Positions 24,893 to 33,467 are shown, counted from the stretch's first letter. The stretch: DNA of 64,000 nucleotides from Brevibacillus_D fluminis_A (GCF_052072235.1 NZ_CM125436.1:3838001-3902000); one strand, 5' to 3'. A program made the numbers and translations. The notes: generated by a model not told the origin, from the letters alone.

Positions 24893-25020
24893 AAGAAAGA
24901 GCGAAAAAACACGATTCGGTTGGTAGTCCGGATGCATCGCCAGCCTGCTGCGGCTGCGGTGTCAGTAACCTTCCCCCCTCGGGATGTCCATCGTTCTTGT
25001 TGCAAAACAAGAGGGGGTTT
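24893..25020 (+). promoter_or_regulatory. yjdF-type riboswitch with ribosome-site sequestration
   Basis: The leader carries AAAAACACGATTCGGTTGGT followed by AGTCCGGATGCAT, the core that I associate with the yjdF motif, an RNA known to bind azaaromatic compounds. Downstream, CCCCCCTC (24973-24980) can pair with the ribosome binding site GAGGGGG (25011-25017), giving a translational on/off switch. It lies immediately in front of yjdF, its usual partner gene. Confidence 0.75.
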
Positions 25021-25023
25021 ACC

Positions 25024-25440
25024 ATGAAGTTAACCGTTTTTTTTGACGCAGCTTGTTCCTTATGGGTGGGCGTCGTTGAAGAGCATGAGAACAACAAGCT
25101 CAAAGCGCGGCGACACATATTCGGGCCGGAGCCGAAAGACGCGGAGGTGCTTTTCTTCGTCAATCATGCGATGCTGCCGTTGATGGCGCAAGCGACGCAG
25201 CTTGTCGACACCAAGCCGATGGCAGAGCGCAGGCTCAATCCGAAGCGCATGGCCCGTGAAGCGAACCGCGAACTGCAGCAGCGCGGCATCTCCACATTCG
25301 CGCAGGAAGCGATCAAGCTTGAGCTTTTGCAGCGCAAGAAAGAGCGCAAGACGACTTCCCGTGAGCGTAAGGAGGAACAGCTCGCCTATAAGCGAGAGAT
25401 CGCCCGTCAAAAAGCCAAGCAAAAGCACCGTGGTAAATAA
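25024..25440 (+). CDS. yjdF: YjdF family protein (DUF2992)
   Basis: 138 aa. Starts MKLTVFFDAACSLWVGVVEE, then KARRHIFGPEPKDAEVLFFV, and ends in a lysine/arginine/glutamine-rich helix (KKERKTTSRERKEEQLAYKR, REIARQKAKQKHRGK), all typical of YjdF. Probable RNA- or nucleotide-associated protein; the biochemical role is not known, but the link to an azaaromatic-sensing RNA suggests a response to toxic heterocycles. ATG 25024 sits 7 nt after GAGGGGG. A longer in-frame extension upstream is riboswitch, not coding. Confidence 0.88.
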   Translation: MKLTVFFDAACSLWVGVVEEHENNKLKARRHIFGPEPKDAEVLFFVNHAMLPLMAQATQLVDTKPMAERRLNPKRMAREANRELQQRGISTFAQEAIKLELLQRKKERKTTSRERKEEQLAYKREIARQKAKQKHRGK

Positions 25441-25444
25441 GTGG

Positions 25445-25492
25445 AAAATCGGGCTGTCAACATGGATCTTGTTGGCAGCCCGATTTTTATTT
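25445..25492 (+). terminator. Terminator of yjdF
   Basis: AATCGGGCTG...CAGCCCGATT stem with inner CAACA/TGTTG, followed by TTTATTT. Confidence 0.85.
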
Positions 25493-25504
25493 CCAATCCG
25501 GTCA

Positions 25505-25533
25505 TGGACAAACGCCAAGACTGTTCCTATACT
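25505..25533 (+). promoter_or_regulatory. SigA promoter of the PfkB kinase gene
   Basis: TGGACA, 17-bp spacer, TATACT, about 34 bp before the start codon. Confidence 0.75.
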
Positions 25534-25566
25534 AGAAAGGATGATTTTCTATGTAGGAGTTGACCA

Positions 25567-26541
25567 TTGAACATGAGCCACCTGGTAACGGTGATCGGTA
25601 CGGTTTTTGTCGATTGTAAAGGCTTTCCTTTCCAAACCTATCACGCTACAACAAGAAACTTGGGCTCCATCCAGTTTGTACACGGTGGAGTCGGTCGCAA
25701 TATCGCCGAAAATTTGGCACGCCTGTCCATTTCCACTTCCTTTGTCTCTTCCGTCGACGCGACGGGCATGGGGACAGAGGTCATCGATCGTTTGAACGAC
25801 CTGAACATCCACACCGACTTCATGCAGGCTGCCCCTGCCCGCGGCATGGGGATGTGGATGGCGATCCTGGACGAACGCGGCGAACTGGCGGGGTCGATCT
25901 CGCAAATGCCGGAACTCGGCGTCTTCGAACAGATCGTCGCTCAGCATGGGGAAGCCATCGTCGCCCAGTCTTCCCACATCGCGCTCGAATTGGATCTGAA
26001 CGAGACGATCGCCAAGCGGATTTTGACCCTCGCGCATGCTGCCGGCAAACCGGTCTATGGCATTCCGGGCAACCTGGACACGATCATGCAGCATCCCGAG
26101 CTTTTGCAAGGGCTGTCCTGCTTCATCTGCAACAACTATGAGGCAGACATGCTGATGAAGCAGCCGTTTTCCACGCAAGCGCCGGATGAGCAAAAACGTC
26201 TGCTCGCAGAATACGTCAAAAGCGCCGGTCTGCGCTCGATGATCGTAACGCTTGGCGAGCAAGGCTCCGTCTATTACCATGCGGAAACGAATGAGACGGG
26301 TCACCAGCACGTATTCCCGGTGCAAGTCGTCGATACGAGCGGTGCCGGCGACGCGTTCTTCTCCGGTGCTGTAGCCGCTTTGGTGCGCGGTGCTGATTTG
26401 AAAGAAGCGGCCATCTGCGGAACAAAAGTCGCGGGCTGGACGATTTCCCAATCCGATACCACCTGCCCGGATCTGCATCACCGCATGGAGGCTGATGAAA
26501 TCGTGATGTCGATTTTGTCTGCATCCACAGCACAAAACTAA
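25567..26541 (+). CDS. PfkB-family carbohydrate/nucleoside kinase
   Basis: 324 aa ribokinase-like enzyme. N-terminal GTVFVDCKG and VHGGVGRNIAENLARL (substrate-side GG and NxAxxLARLG motif), middle FICNNYEADML (NxxE), ATP-side IVTLGEQGSVYY and signature VVDTSGAGDAFFSGAVAAL with the catalytic Asp. The GGVGRNIAENLA pattern resembles pseudouridine kinases, but no pseudouridine glycosidase is adjacent, so the substrate remains open. TTG 25567 is chosen because AGGAG lies 7 nt upstream; ATG 25573 is the alternative. Single-gene unit with promoter and terminator. Confidence 0.85.
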   Translation: MNMSHLVTVIGTVFVDCKGFPFQTYHATTRNLGSIQFVHGGVGRNIAENLARLSISTSFVSSVDATGMGTEVIDRLNDLNIHTDFMQAAPARGMGMWMAILDERGELAGSISQMPELGVFEQIVAQHGEAIVAQSSHIALELDLNETIAKRILTLAHAAGKPVYGIPGNLDTIMQHPELLQGLSCFICNNYEADMLMKQPFSTQAPDEQKRLLAEYVKSAGLRSMIVTLGEQGSVYYHAETNETGHQHVFPVQVVDTSGAGDAFFSGAVAALVRGADLKEAAICGTKVAGWTISQSDTTCPDLHHRMEADEIVMSILSASTAQN

Positions 26542-26570
26542 ACACCAAAACGGTCATATCCAATCTAATG

Positions 26571-26608
26571 AAAAACACGATCTGCCCGTAAGCGGATCGT
26601 GTTTTTTT
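26571..26608. terminator. Bidirectional terminator
   Basis: AAAACACGATC...GATCGTGTTTTTTT hairpin between the kinase gene and ybjQ-like gene, with A- and T-tracts on both sides. Confidence 0.85.
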
Positions 26609-26645
26609 CTATGCTATCCCGTGTTCGGGTTGATTGCTTGGCTGT

Positions 26646-26963
26646 TTAGCCGATGCGCACGGCCGTGCCCGTAGCGATCACCATCATCATGCCTTCTCGC
26701 AGCGTTTCGAAATCGAGATCCACCCCGACGATGCCGTTTGCGCCAAGCTGGCGCGCGCGATCCGTCATTTCCTTCAGCGCAAGCTCTCTGCCTTCCTGCA
26801 GCTTGCTTTCATACGCACCGCTGCGTCCGCCGATAATATCTGTGATGCCTGCCAGGAAATCGCGAACAACGTTGGCCCCAAGGATCACCTCGCCGCTCAC
26901 GATTCCCAAATATTCCTTGATTTCTTTTCCTTCAACCGAATTGGTCGTTGTAACTAACATCAT
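26646..26963 (-). CDS. YbjQ family protein (UPF0145, DUF74)
   Basis: 105 aa, full family length. LVTTTNSVEGKEIKEYLGIV, GEVILGANVVRDFLAGITDI, IGGRSGAYESKLQEGRELAL and GANGIVGVDLDFETLREGMM are the family landmarks. Forms a pentameric ring in solved relatives; often labelled heavy-metal-binding, but the role is unproven. ATG 26963 or the adjacent ATG follows GGGAGGG. Confidence 0.92.
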   Translation of the reverse strand: MMLVTTTNSVEGKEIKEYLGIVSGEVILGANVVRDFLAGITDIIGGRSGAYESKLQEGRELALKEMTDRARQLGANGIVGVDLDFETLREGMMMVIATGTAVRIG

Positions 26964-27142
26964 GCATTCCCTCCCGGATTCAGTGGCTCTTGCCTTACTA
27001 TTATGTCTTACGGGCCCACGTGCAAAAAGTTACAGAAAAATATATTCGTTTGGCGAAATTGCTTTCCGCCCTCCCCAGCCGCAATGAGGCACTCGCCTAA
27101 AAAACGTGATAGATGCCTAGAGCCAAAATGCCCTTTTCCGCA

Positions 27143-27157
27143 TGTACTGTGAGTACA
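27143..27157. promoter_or_regulatory. Perfect inverted repeat upstream of ymaF
   Basis: TGTACT-GTG-AGTACA, a perfect 6-3-6 palindrome ending a few bases before the ymaF ribosome binding site. Could be an operator or a small 5' hairpin. Confidence 0.35.
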
Positions 27158-27176
27158 GCAGAAGGAGGGGGTTTTT

Positions 27177-27515
27177 GTGTTACAGGATTACGACCATCCT
27201 GTTGCCACTGCCATTGAAAAAAAGACGTTGCTCCACGCTCATCCATTCGCGCTACCGACCTCGATTTCCGCAGGGCACAGGCATCTTGTGCGGGGCACAA
27301 CCACATCGACGGAGGGCGACGAAGGCGATCAGCATGTCCATTATTACTCGGGGGTTTCCTCCTATGAGGATGGACACGAGCATCCTTTTCGCGGATGGAC
27401 CGGCCCGCCCATTCCACTCGCGAATGGCGGCCATACGCACGAAATCGTCGGCCAAACCTCTTACACCGATTGCCATAGCCATCCCTACCGTGGACAAACG
27501 GGACGAAATACGTAG
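27177..27515 (+). CDS. ymaF: YmaF family protein
   Basis: 112 aa, histidine-rich. Repeated units of the YmaF type: GHRHLVRGTTTSTE, QHVHYYSGVSSYEDGHEH, GHTHEIVGQTSYTDCHSHPY and a final RGQTG. Each unit has HxH plus an S/G-T-Y turn. Likely a small metal-binding or coat-associated repeat protein; YmaF function is not established. GTG 27177 has AAGGAGGGG upstream. An inverted repeat at 27143-27157 may regulate it. Confidence 0.85.
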   Translation: MLQDYDHPVATAIEKKTLLHAHPFALPTSISAGHRHLVRGTTTSTEGDEGDQHVHYYSGVSSYEDGHEHPFRGWTGPPIPLANGGHTHEIVGQTSYTDCHSHPYRGQTGRNT

Positions 27516-27556
27516 GTGCCGGTTGAAACAAGCGAATGAGTATTCACGACGTTCGT

Positions 27557-27640
27557 TGAAAACCCCGGCTGCGCACCGATTGACCGCGCAGCCGGGGCTG
27601 CACGCAAAAGGCTCCGCCTCTTCCATTGATGCGGAGCCTT
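27557..27640 (-). terminator. Two tandem hairpins downstream of the SET gene
   Basis: Hairpin one (27606-27640): AAGGCTCCGC/GCGGAGCCTT then TTTTG on the minus strand. Hairpin two (27557-27597): CCCCGGCTGCGC with its complement, 11-nt loop, then TTTTC. Together they can end transcripts coming from 28423. The remaining sequence 27641-27832 shows no convincing gene. Confidence 0.55.
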
Positions 27641-27832
27641 GTTCTTGCGTTTCTTTAACCTCAGGCAGAATGCTGGCCGAAAATGTGCTTTGTTCCATGC
27701 CATCGCCTTCTTCACCAGCTTGCTGCCTATACAAGCATGGCGTGGTGATGCACGGAGTTGTTTCGTTCGCGCATGGACGAGGTGCGGATCATTTCCTGCG
27801 AAAGGAGCACCGCTCTCGACGTATGCGGTCTG

Positions 27833-28423
27833 TCAGGCGCGCACATGATACGTGGACAAGATCGTTTCAGGGGCCATTTTTCCATGTGCCACGGCAAGCA
27901 CCTGTTCCACATATTCGGGCTTGATCAAATGGAACAGCGGCTGCTTCACTTGCAGAAAGCACTGAAACGCATCAGCCGCCAGCTGGTCCCATTGCTGGTG
28001 GTAGCGCAGCAGATCGTCAGGCAGCACGACCGTCCGGTTCGTTCCGGCTTCCGGCAGGCAGTGAAACGGCTCATCCAGATTCAGCGTGCCATAATCGTCG
28101 GTCAGCTCTTCTCCCGGATAAATGTCGCGCGATGCAAGTTCGATCTCATACGCGGTTGCCGCGCACGTCGGGCTGAAGCTGTGGTTGACAAATTTGCCGT
28201 TATCCCAGCAGAGCACATATTTGCCATGCTGGTTGCGATACGAATATTTTTTCACATTGACCTGGCGCAGCGGGTCCAGTTCATTGACGGCTTTTTCCTC
28301 CAAAATCTGGTCGAGATCATCCAGCGCCCAAACAATGGTTCCTTTTGGAATAAACTGTGTCGCGAATACCCCATACCCGATCACTTCATTTATATAGCGC
28401 AATTCTGTATGCGGGTGGATCAT
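27833..28423 (-). CDS. SET-domain protein (putative lysine methyltransferase)
   Basis: 196 aa. SET motifs in order: YGVFATQFIPKGTIVW (start of the SET fold), CWDNGKFVNHSFSPTC (the NHS.xPN-like cofactor motif) and YPGEELTDDYG (EEL..DYG, catalytic Tyr). Cysteines after the fold are few, so no classical post-SET. Bacterial stand-alone SET proteins exist but their substrates are mostly unknown. ATG 28423 has GGGAG about 9 nt upstream; the longer frame to 28501 lacks a site and overlaps the terminator at 28504. Confidence 0.82.
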   Translation of the reverse strand: MIHPHTELRYINEVIGYGVFATQFIPKGTIVWALDDLDQILEEKAVNELDPLRQVNVKKYSYRNQHGKYVLCWDNGKFVNHSFSPTCAATAYEIELASRDIYPGEELTDDYGTLNLDEPFHCLPEAGTNRTVVLPDDLLRYHQQWDQLAADAFQCFLQVKQPLFHLIKPEYVEQVLAVAHGKMAPETILSTYHVRA

Positions 28424-28503
28424 GGCTGACGTCTCCCTTGCTTTTTGGGATAGAATATGCGGGAGCATGGAAAAGGGCGCATGAATCGGTAAGTCGGCCA
28501 AAA

Positions 28504-28536
28504 GAAAAGAAAATCTCCCGGGATACGGGAGATTTC
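28504..28536 (-). terminator. Terminator of the second chemoreceptor gene
   Basis: AAATCTCCCG/CGGGAGATTT stem with 5-nt loop and a T-rich tail on the minus strand. Confidence 0.8.
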
Positions 28537-28550
28537 ATGGACGAGCAGGA

Positions 28551-30290
28551 TTATGCTTTAAAATGCTGGATGGTTGCTTCCAGCTCACTTGTCATGCTGC
28601 GAAGCGAATCCATGCCGTCCGTCACCTGCTTGACGATTGCCAGCTGCTGTTCTGCCGCAGACGTAATGGCAAGCGTGCTGTCGGACGACGTTCTGGCGAC
28701 ATCCGCGATACGCTGGACCATCGCCGTGATCTCTTCGCAGCTTGCCGAGATTTGCTCGGAAGTCGACGAAACTTCCTGCATCTGCTCTTCAACCCGTTTG
28801 CCCACCGCCGCGATCGTGAAGAAGACCGCTTTCGCATCCTCGGTGACCTGCAGCCCTGCCTGCACATCCTTGCTGCCTTTTTCCATTTCCACGATGGCCT
28901 GGTGCGTGTCGAGCTGAATCGACTCGATCAGCCCGGAAATCTGGACCGCCGCATCACGCGACTGCTCCGCCAGCTTGCGCACCTCGTCCGCCACGACAGC
29001 AAACCCGCGCCCTTGTTCACCCGCACGCGCCGCTTCAATCGCGGCATTGAGCGCCAGCAGATTCGTCTGGTTCGCGATGGCCGTAATCGTCTCCACGATC
29101 AGCCCGATCTCCGTCGAACGCGCACCAAGCTGCTGTACCAATTGGAAAGACGCCCCAAACGCCGACTCAATCGTCGACATCTGGTTGGTAACCTTCTCCA
29201 TCGCCTCGCCTCCGCTCGCCGATGCTTGACCCGATTCGATCGCAGATTCAAGCGCCGTGTAGGCAGACTCCGCGATGCGCTGAATCCCGATCGACAGATC
29301 CTCCGTCGCTTTGGCGCTGTCCTCCACGCCATGCTGCTGCACAACCACGCCGCTCGCCACCTCTTTGATGGACGCGGCGATATGATCTGACGCTGCTTTG
29401 CTTTTCGCGATGGACCCTGTCAGCTCGTCGGTTGTGCCCTGAATGCCAAACGACAGTCCCCGCGCCATCCCGATCAGCAGCTTCAAATTGTTTTTCATCT
29501 GGTCGACCGCCGCGGCAAGCGCCCCGATCTCATCGCGCGACTTGATTTGCAGATCATCAAGCGTCAAATCCCCATCCGCGATCTGGGTGACATATTCTTT
29601 CATAACGGCAAGCGGCTTCAAGCTTTTGCGGATCAAGAGGAACAAGATCGTCAGGATCAGCAGGAAGACGATGACCATCAAGAGCGTATTGTTCAACAAG
29701 AAGTAGTTGATGCTTTTATCGATCAGCGTGTTGGCAAAGCTTGCCTCCATATCAATTCCGATGACACCGATGACTTTGCCGGACTTGTCCGTAATCGGCG
29801 CATAGGAGCTGATCAGGTCGCCGTATTTTTCGCTGTGCACAATGCCCCCATGGGTCAGCTCGCCATTGAATACCGGTGCGATCACGGAATCGGGCGTAGC
29901 ATCGGAAATCTCCCCGATCGGTGACGCGGTTTCATCGTTTTTCGCCGCTCCGTCGATCAGGATTTCGACTTTGTGGTCGCTGGTCAGCCCGACTGTGTAT
30001 ATGTATTTGGCGCCGATTTTTTCTCGGTAGGTGTTGAGCTGGTCACGCACTTTCCAATAGTTGTCGTCCTGGGCGCGCGATTGCAGGAACTGCTGGTAGG
30101 CGTCTGCGTCGACACCCTTTGCTACATTGCTGACAAGCTGTGAGCCGTAGCTGCCGATGGTATCCTCGATGGCTCCTCTGTTGAGCCAGTAAGAGAGGAT
30201 TTCGTTGATGAGAAAAGCGACCAGAAATAGGATGGCGGTGGTGGTGATGATTTTGATGGAGAGAGAAGATTTTGATTTTTGCGTTTGCAT
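28551..30290 (-). CDS. Methyl-accepting chemotaxis protein
   Basis: 579 aa from ATG 30290. TM1 about 10-31, single-Cache-like sensor about 35-190 (KYIYTVGLTSDHKVEILIDG, GVIGIDMEASFANTL), TM2 about 195-216, HAMP, then signalling domain with QTNLLALNAAIEAARAGE at the tip. Similar sensor plan to the receptor at 16751-18505 but not a close duplicate. GGGAG lies about 12 nt before the start. An in-frame ATG at 30386 would add 32 lysine/proline-rich residues but has no ribosome site. Promoter at 30434-30463 gives an unusually C/A-rich leader. Confidence 0.9.
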   Translation of the reverse strand: MQTQKSKSSLSIKIITTTAILFLVAFLINEILSYWLNRGAIEDTIGSYGSQLVSNVAKGVDADAYQQFLQSRAQDDNYWKVRDQLNTYREKIGAKYIYTVGLTSDHKVEILIDGAAKNDETASPIGEISDATPDSVIAPVFNGELTHGGIVHSEKYGDLISSYAPITDKSGKVIGVIGIDMEASFANTLIDKSINYFLLNNTLLMVIVFLLILTILFLLIRKSLKPLAVMKEYVTQIADGDLTLDDLQIKSRDEIGALAAAVDQMKNNLKLLIGMARGLSFGIQGTTDELTGSIAKSKAASDHIAASIKEVASGVVVQQHGVEDSAKATEDLSIGIQRIAESAYTALESAIESGQASASGGEAMEKVTNQMSTIESAFGASFQLVQQLGARSTEIGLIVETITAIANQTNLLALNAAIEAARAGEQGRGFAVVADEVRKLAEQSRDAAVQISGLIESIQLDTHQAIVEMEKGSKDVQAGLQVTEDAKAVFFTIAAVGKRVEEQMQEVSSTSEQISASCEEITAMVQRIADVARTSSDSTLAITSAAEQQLAIVKQVTDGMDSLRSMTSELEATIQHFKA

Positions 30291-30433
30291 TTGTTGAATT
30301 GGCTCCCTTGGTTTGGTTTTTTCACGGTTTTTCTCTGTTTTTGTTGGTTGGGGATTAGGTTCCCGGTTTTTTAGGGGTGTAAACATGGTTTTGTGGTGGG
30401 TGAAAGGTTTATTGGGTGAAGGGTGTTGGTTTT

Positions 30434-30463
30434 ATTTTGTGGGGTTTGGGGGGAGGAAGTCAA
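30434..30463 (-). promoter_or_regulatory. Candidate promoter of the second chemoreceptor gene
   Basis: TTGACT, 18-bp spacer, CAAAAT on the minus strand. The transcript leader (about 30300-30430) is almost free of G. The stretch 30464-30725 shows nothing I recognise. Confidence 0.45.
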
Positions 30464-30725
30464 GGGGTGGGAATTTTAAAAAACATTGTCCTCCATTGAT
30501 TTAGGCATTTACTAAGACATGTTAGTACACGACAAAAATAATTTTAGAGGGACCAATGGAAAAAGAAATTCCCCTTCGCTAGAACCCCACTAAAAATGAA
30601 CTACTTAGTAATTACGGACGTCAACGTGAAGTGAACCTCCTCGATCTGATAGGCTATTATGAAGGTTAGCTTTTAATGGTTTACACAGTTTAAATTCCAT
30701 ATCCTTTACAATGATCTTCTCTTGT

Positions 30726-30767
30726 AAAAATAACCGTTATGAGTTGTTCCTCATAACGGTTATTTTT
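30726..30767. terminator. Bidirectional terminator
   Basis: Perfect 17-bp stem AAAAATAACCGTTATGA with complement and 8-nt loop, just past the stop of the BIG2 surface protein gene. Confidence 0.9.
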
Positions 30768-30779
30768 AGTAAAACTACA

Positions 30780-33083
30780 TTATGGTGCTACTGTTACAGT
30801 AATAGCTACCTGGTCTTTGTCGCCATCTGCGTCAGTCGCTTCTACATAGGCTTTGTACGTACCAGCTGTGAGAGTTACTCCCGTCGCTACTTTTACACTA
30901 GCTCCTGCGATGACAAACTTATCGTTGTCCGCATCGTTTGTGCCATCACCTGTTGCCAAAGCATAAGTGATTGTTCCATCTCCACCTGTTGCTCCCAAAG
31001 TTCCTACCGTTGCTCCTGGGGCTACATTTGGGTTCCCTTCCTGCAAACCTGGTGTGGCTGTGTAGGTTACTTCTGTAATCAGGCTGTCTGCTGCTCCAGG
31101 CGTAGTCACATCCACCTTCGTTGCGGCTGTGGTGTTACCCGCTGCATCTTTGACAACGACGTAAACATCAAAATCAGTTGCGTCTGCTCCCAAAGAACCC
31201 GTGATAAAGCTCTTTTCCGTATTGGCTGCAACAGCTGTATTGCCCGCATACAGTGCTGCTGCCCCTGTATTATCTTTTCCAGCAACGACTTGGGCAGCGC
31301 TTGGTGCTGCGGCCCCATTAGCAACAACCACATAGTACGCCGTTCCTACCTCGTTTACTTTCACTAAAACTTCTGCTTTTTTACTACCTGCAGTTTGCAC
31401 CGCTCCTACTTTCGGGTATGTAGCTAAGAAAACTGGGGCTGTGATATCAGCAGGCGGATTCACCGGCGGCACAACAACCGCATCCTTAAACACAATCCCA
31501 AAACTACCCGCAGTCAAATTCTCCTTGGCACCCTCAACCTTGCCTTTCGCCACCGTCACAGACAAACCGCTCACGCTATTCGCCGCTTCATGCTTCACCG
31601 CACGACCGGTAAACGAAATACTCAGCTGCGTATCACTAATACGAGCAACGCTTACACCCAATCCAGCCGGCAAGTTGCTCACGGTCACATCAGCCGCGGA
31701 AATATCACTCGCAAACTTCCCATTCACCAGCGTCACAACCTGCGTGCCTGCCACGCTACCATCGTTCGCAGCCGATTCGCTCAATGTAGACGTACTGAGG
31801 GAAATCTCCGGTTTTGCCGCAACAACCGTTACGTCGATGCTCGCACTCACCTTATCGATCGTCGCAGTGATTTTCGCTTTCCCTGCACCGACCGCTTTCA
31901 CCGAGCCATCCTGATCGACGGTCACGACTTTGCTGTCATCCGATTTCCAGGTTACTTTTTTGCCTGCGATTTGGTTGCCTTCTTCGTCTTTTGCCACTGC
32001 GGACAATTTCAGCTCTGCATCATCCGAAGAATTCACAGCCAATTCAGCGTCCGCCGACAGGTTGATCAGCTCGATCTCTTTGACTTCCGCATCTTTTTTC
32101 GCGATGGTGAACGCATCGGCAAAAACTTGTTCCTTCTCATACGTTACGCCGATGACAACCTCTTGTTTTTCTTTCGTCGCCGCGATCTCTTTGAACGTGA
32201 ACACAGCTGTTTTGGATTCTTTATTCCAGGTGAAGCCGGTCGCGCGCAGCGTCGTTGCTTTTTTGCCATTGATCTGGCGGGTCAGCGTGAAATCTTTCAG
32301 CTTTGGCTCTTCTTTCGGAGCTGGTTTGAACACGGCTGTGATGGAGCCATTGGTAGCAGTCACGGAAGAAACACCAGGCACATCCGCTTTTACCGTCACT
32401 TTGAACGTTGCTTTGACATCGCCATAGGTTGCCGTAATGGTGGTGGAGCCTTCTGCTACCGCTGTTACCACACCCGAGCGGTCCACGCTTGCGATGGCTT
32501 TGTCAGCGGTTTCCCATTTCACGCGCTTGCCGGTAACAACGTTTCCGTCTTCATCTTTGGCAACAGCGGTGAGCGTCAATTCAGCATCGGTTTTGGAGCC
32601 GAGAATCAAAATGGAATCTGCTGCATTCGCGCTGATCTCCAGCTTGTCCACGTCCGCTCCTTTTGCTGCGATGGTGAACGGCTTCGCGCTCAGTTTCGAG
32701 CCTTGGTATTCGGCGTGCACGATGACGGTTTGCTTCGCGGATGTCGCGCTGATCGCTTTAAAAGTAAAGAATGCGGTTTTCGTTTTCGCATCCCAAACCA
32801 TGTCCGTCGCTTTCAAAGCGGAAGCGGACTTGCCGTTGATTTGGCGGGTGAATTTGAAGTCTTCCAAATTCGGAGCTTTTGTCGGAAGCGCAGACAATCC
32901 GACGGCAATCGTGCCGTTGCCTGCATCAATGGTTTTGATTGTGACAGCTGCCGCTTGTGCCTTATACGAAACGGTCTGGGAAAGTGCACCAGCCGGATTT
33001 GCGAATGCTTGTGGTGTTACCGAGAGCAGCATGCTTGAAGAGAGCAATACTGTGAAAATCTTTTTTGCGCCTTTACCTTTCAT
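30780..33083 (-). CDS. Large secreted surface protein with BIG2 (Ig-like) domains
   Basis: 767 aa. Signal peptide MKGKGAKKIFTVLLSSSMLL, cleavage near AFA-NP about residue 29. Two long homologous modules follow (about 45-235 and 236-415): each has a 'FTRQINGK.A..L.AT...W' strand pair, 'T.FTFK.I.AT..KQ.V' and then a BIG2 domain (e.g. VKWETADKAIASVDRSGVVT; VTWKSDDSKVVTVDQDGSVK). After further beta domains comes a cadherin-like C-terminus (TYKAYVEATDADGDKDQVAI). No SLH, LPXTG or other anchor seen. Possibly an S-layer-associated or adhesive protein. ATG 33083 has only a distant AGGA; an in-frame TTG two codons earlier is an alternative. Possible PhoP-like boxes upstream. Confidence 0.8.
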   Translation of the reverse strand: MKGKGAKKIFTVLLSSSMLLSVTPQAFANPAGALSQTVSYKAQAAAVTIKTIDAGNGTIAVGLSALPTKAPNLEDFKFTRQINGKSASALKATDMVWDAKTKTAFFTFKAISATSAKQTVIVHAEYQGSKLSAKPFTIAAKGADVDKLEISANAADSILILGSKTDAELTLTAVAKDEDGNVVTGKRVKWETADKAIASVDRSGVVTAVAEGSTTITATYGDVKATFKVTVKADVPGVSSVTATNGSITAVFKPAPKEEPKLKDFTLTRQINGKKATTLRATGFTWNKESKTAVFTFKEIAATKEKQEVVIGVTYEKEQVFADAFTIAKKDAEVKEIELINLSADAELAVNSSDDAELKLSAVAKDEEGNQIAGKKVTWKSDDSKVVTVDQDGSVKAVGAGKAKITATIDKVSASIDVTVVAAKPEISLSTSTLSESAANDGSVAGTQVVTLVNGKFASDISAADVTVSNLPAGLGVSVARISDTQLSISFTGRAVKHEAANSVSGLSVTVAKGKVEGAKENLTAGSFGIVFKDAVVVPPVNPPADITAPVFLATYPKVGAVQTAGSKKAEVLVKVNEVGTAYYVVVANGAAAPSAAQVVAGKDNTGAAALYAGNTAVAANTEKSFITGSLGADATDFDVYVVVKDAAGNTTAATKVDVTTPGAADSLITEVTYTATPGLQEGNPNVAPGATVGTLGATGGDGTITYALATGDGTNDADNDKFVIAGASVKVATGVTLTAGTYKAYVEATDADGDKDQVAITVTVAP

Positions 33084-33175
33084 AACCAAAATCGATTCAC
33101 ATCCTAGCTTGTATAGTTCGACTCGACATTGCAAAGTAACACAACGTTGTCGTAGTTTGTCAGTCATCTCGGATC

Positions 33176-33209
33176 ATTCTAGCAAAACGACCATTACAGG
33201 ATCATTACA
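33176..33209 (-). promoter_or_regulatory. Extended -10 promoter with 11-bp direct repeats
   Basis: On the minus strand TGTAAT-N5-TGTAAT (33193-33209) is followed after 11 bp by TGC-TAGAAT (33176-33181). Two hexamers with an 11-bp period over the -35 region resemble a PhoP-type response-regulator site; there is no good -35. The rest of 33210-33467 shows nothing recognisable. Confidence 0.45.
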
Positions 33210-33467
33210 ATTTTCCTACTACTTTTTATATAGAGCGTACATTCACCCGCACACCGTCAGGAAAGATGGACTACCTAAAAAGAGGTATACGATTTTCAAG
33301 CTGTTACGAACCAGGAAGATCGATTCAACAAAAGCCTTCACAAACCGCATAAGGAAGCGCTTATCTAAGCAATCCCGGTTGGCAAGACAGAGCCGATCTC
33401 CACAGCAACGCCCCGAATATATCCCGCCCCTTCTCCTCCCTCACCCACGTCTGAATTCGTCAAAAAG

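Noticed and set aside
24610..25023. Upstream in-frame extension of yjdF
   Set aside because: Covers the promoter and riboswitch; the conserved protein starts at 25024 behind a proper ribosome site.
30521..30700. Possible insertion-sequence remnant
   Set aside because: AT-rich and unlike its surroundings, but no terminal repeats or transposase similarity could be seen.
31590..33038. 482-codon plus-strand frame opposite the BIG2 surface protein
   Set aside because: Antisense shadow of a repetitive beta-rich gene; Arg/Cys/Phe-rich with no family pattern or ribosome site.
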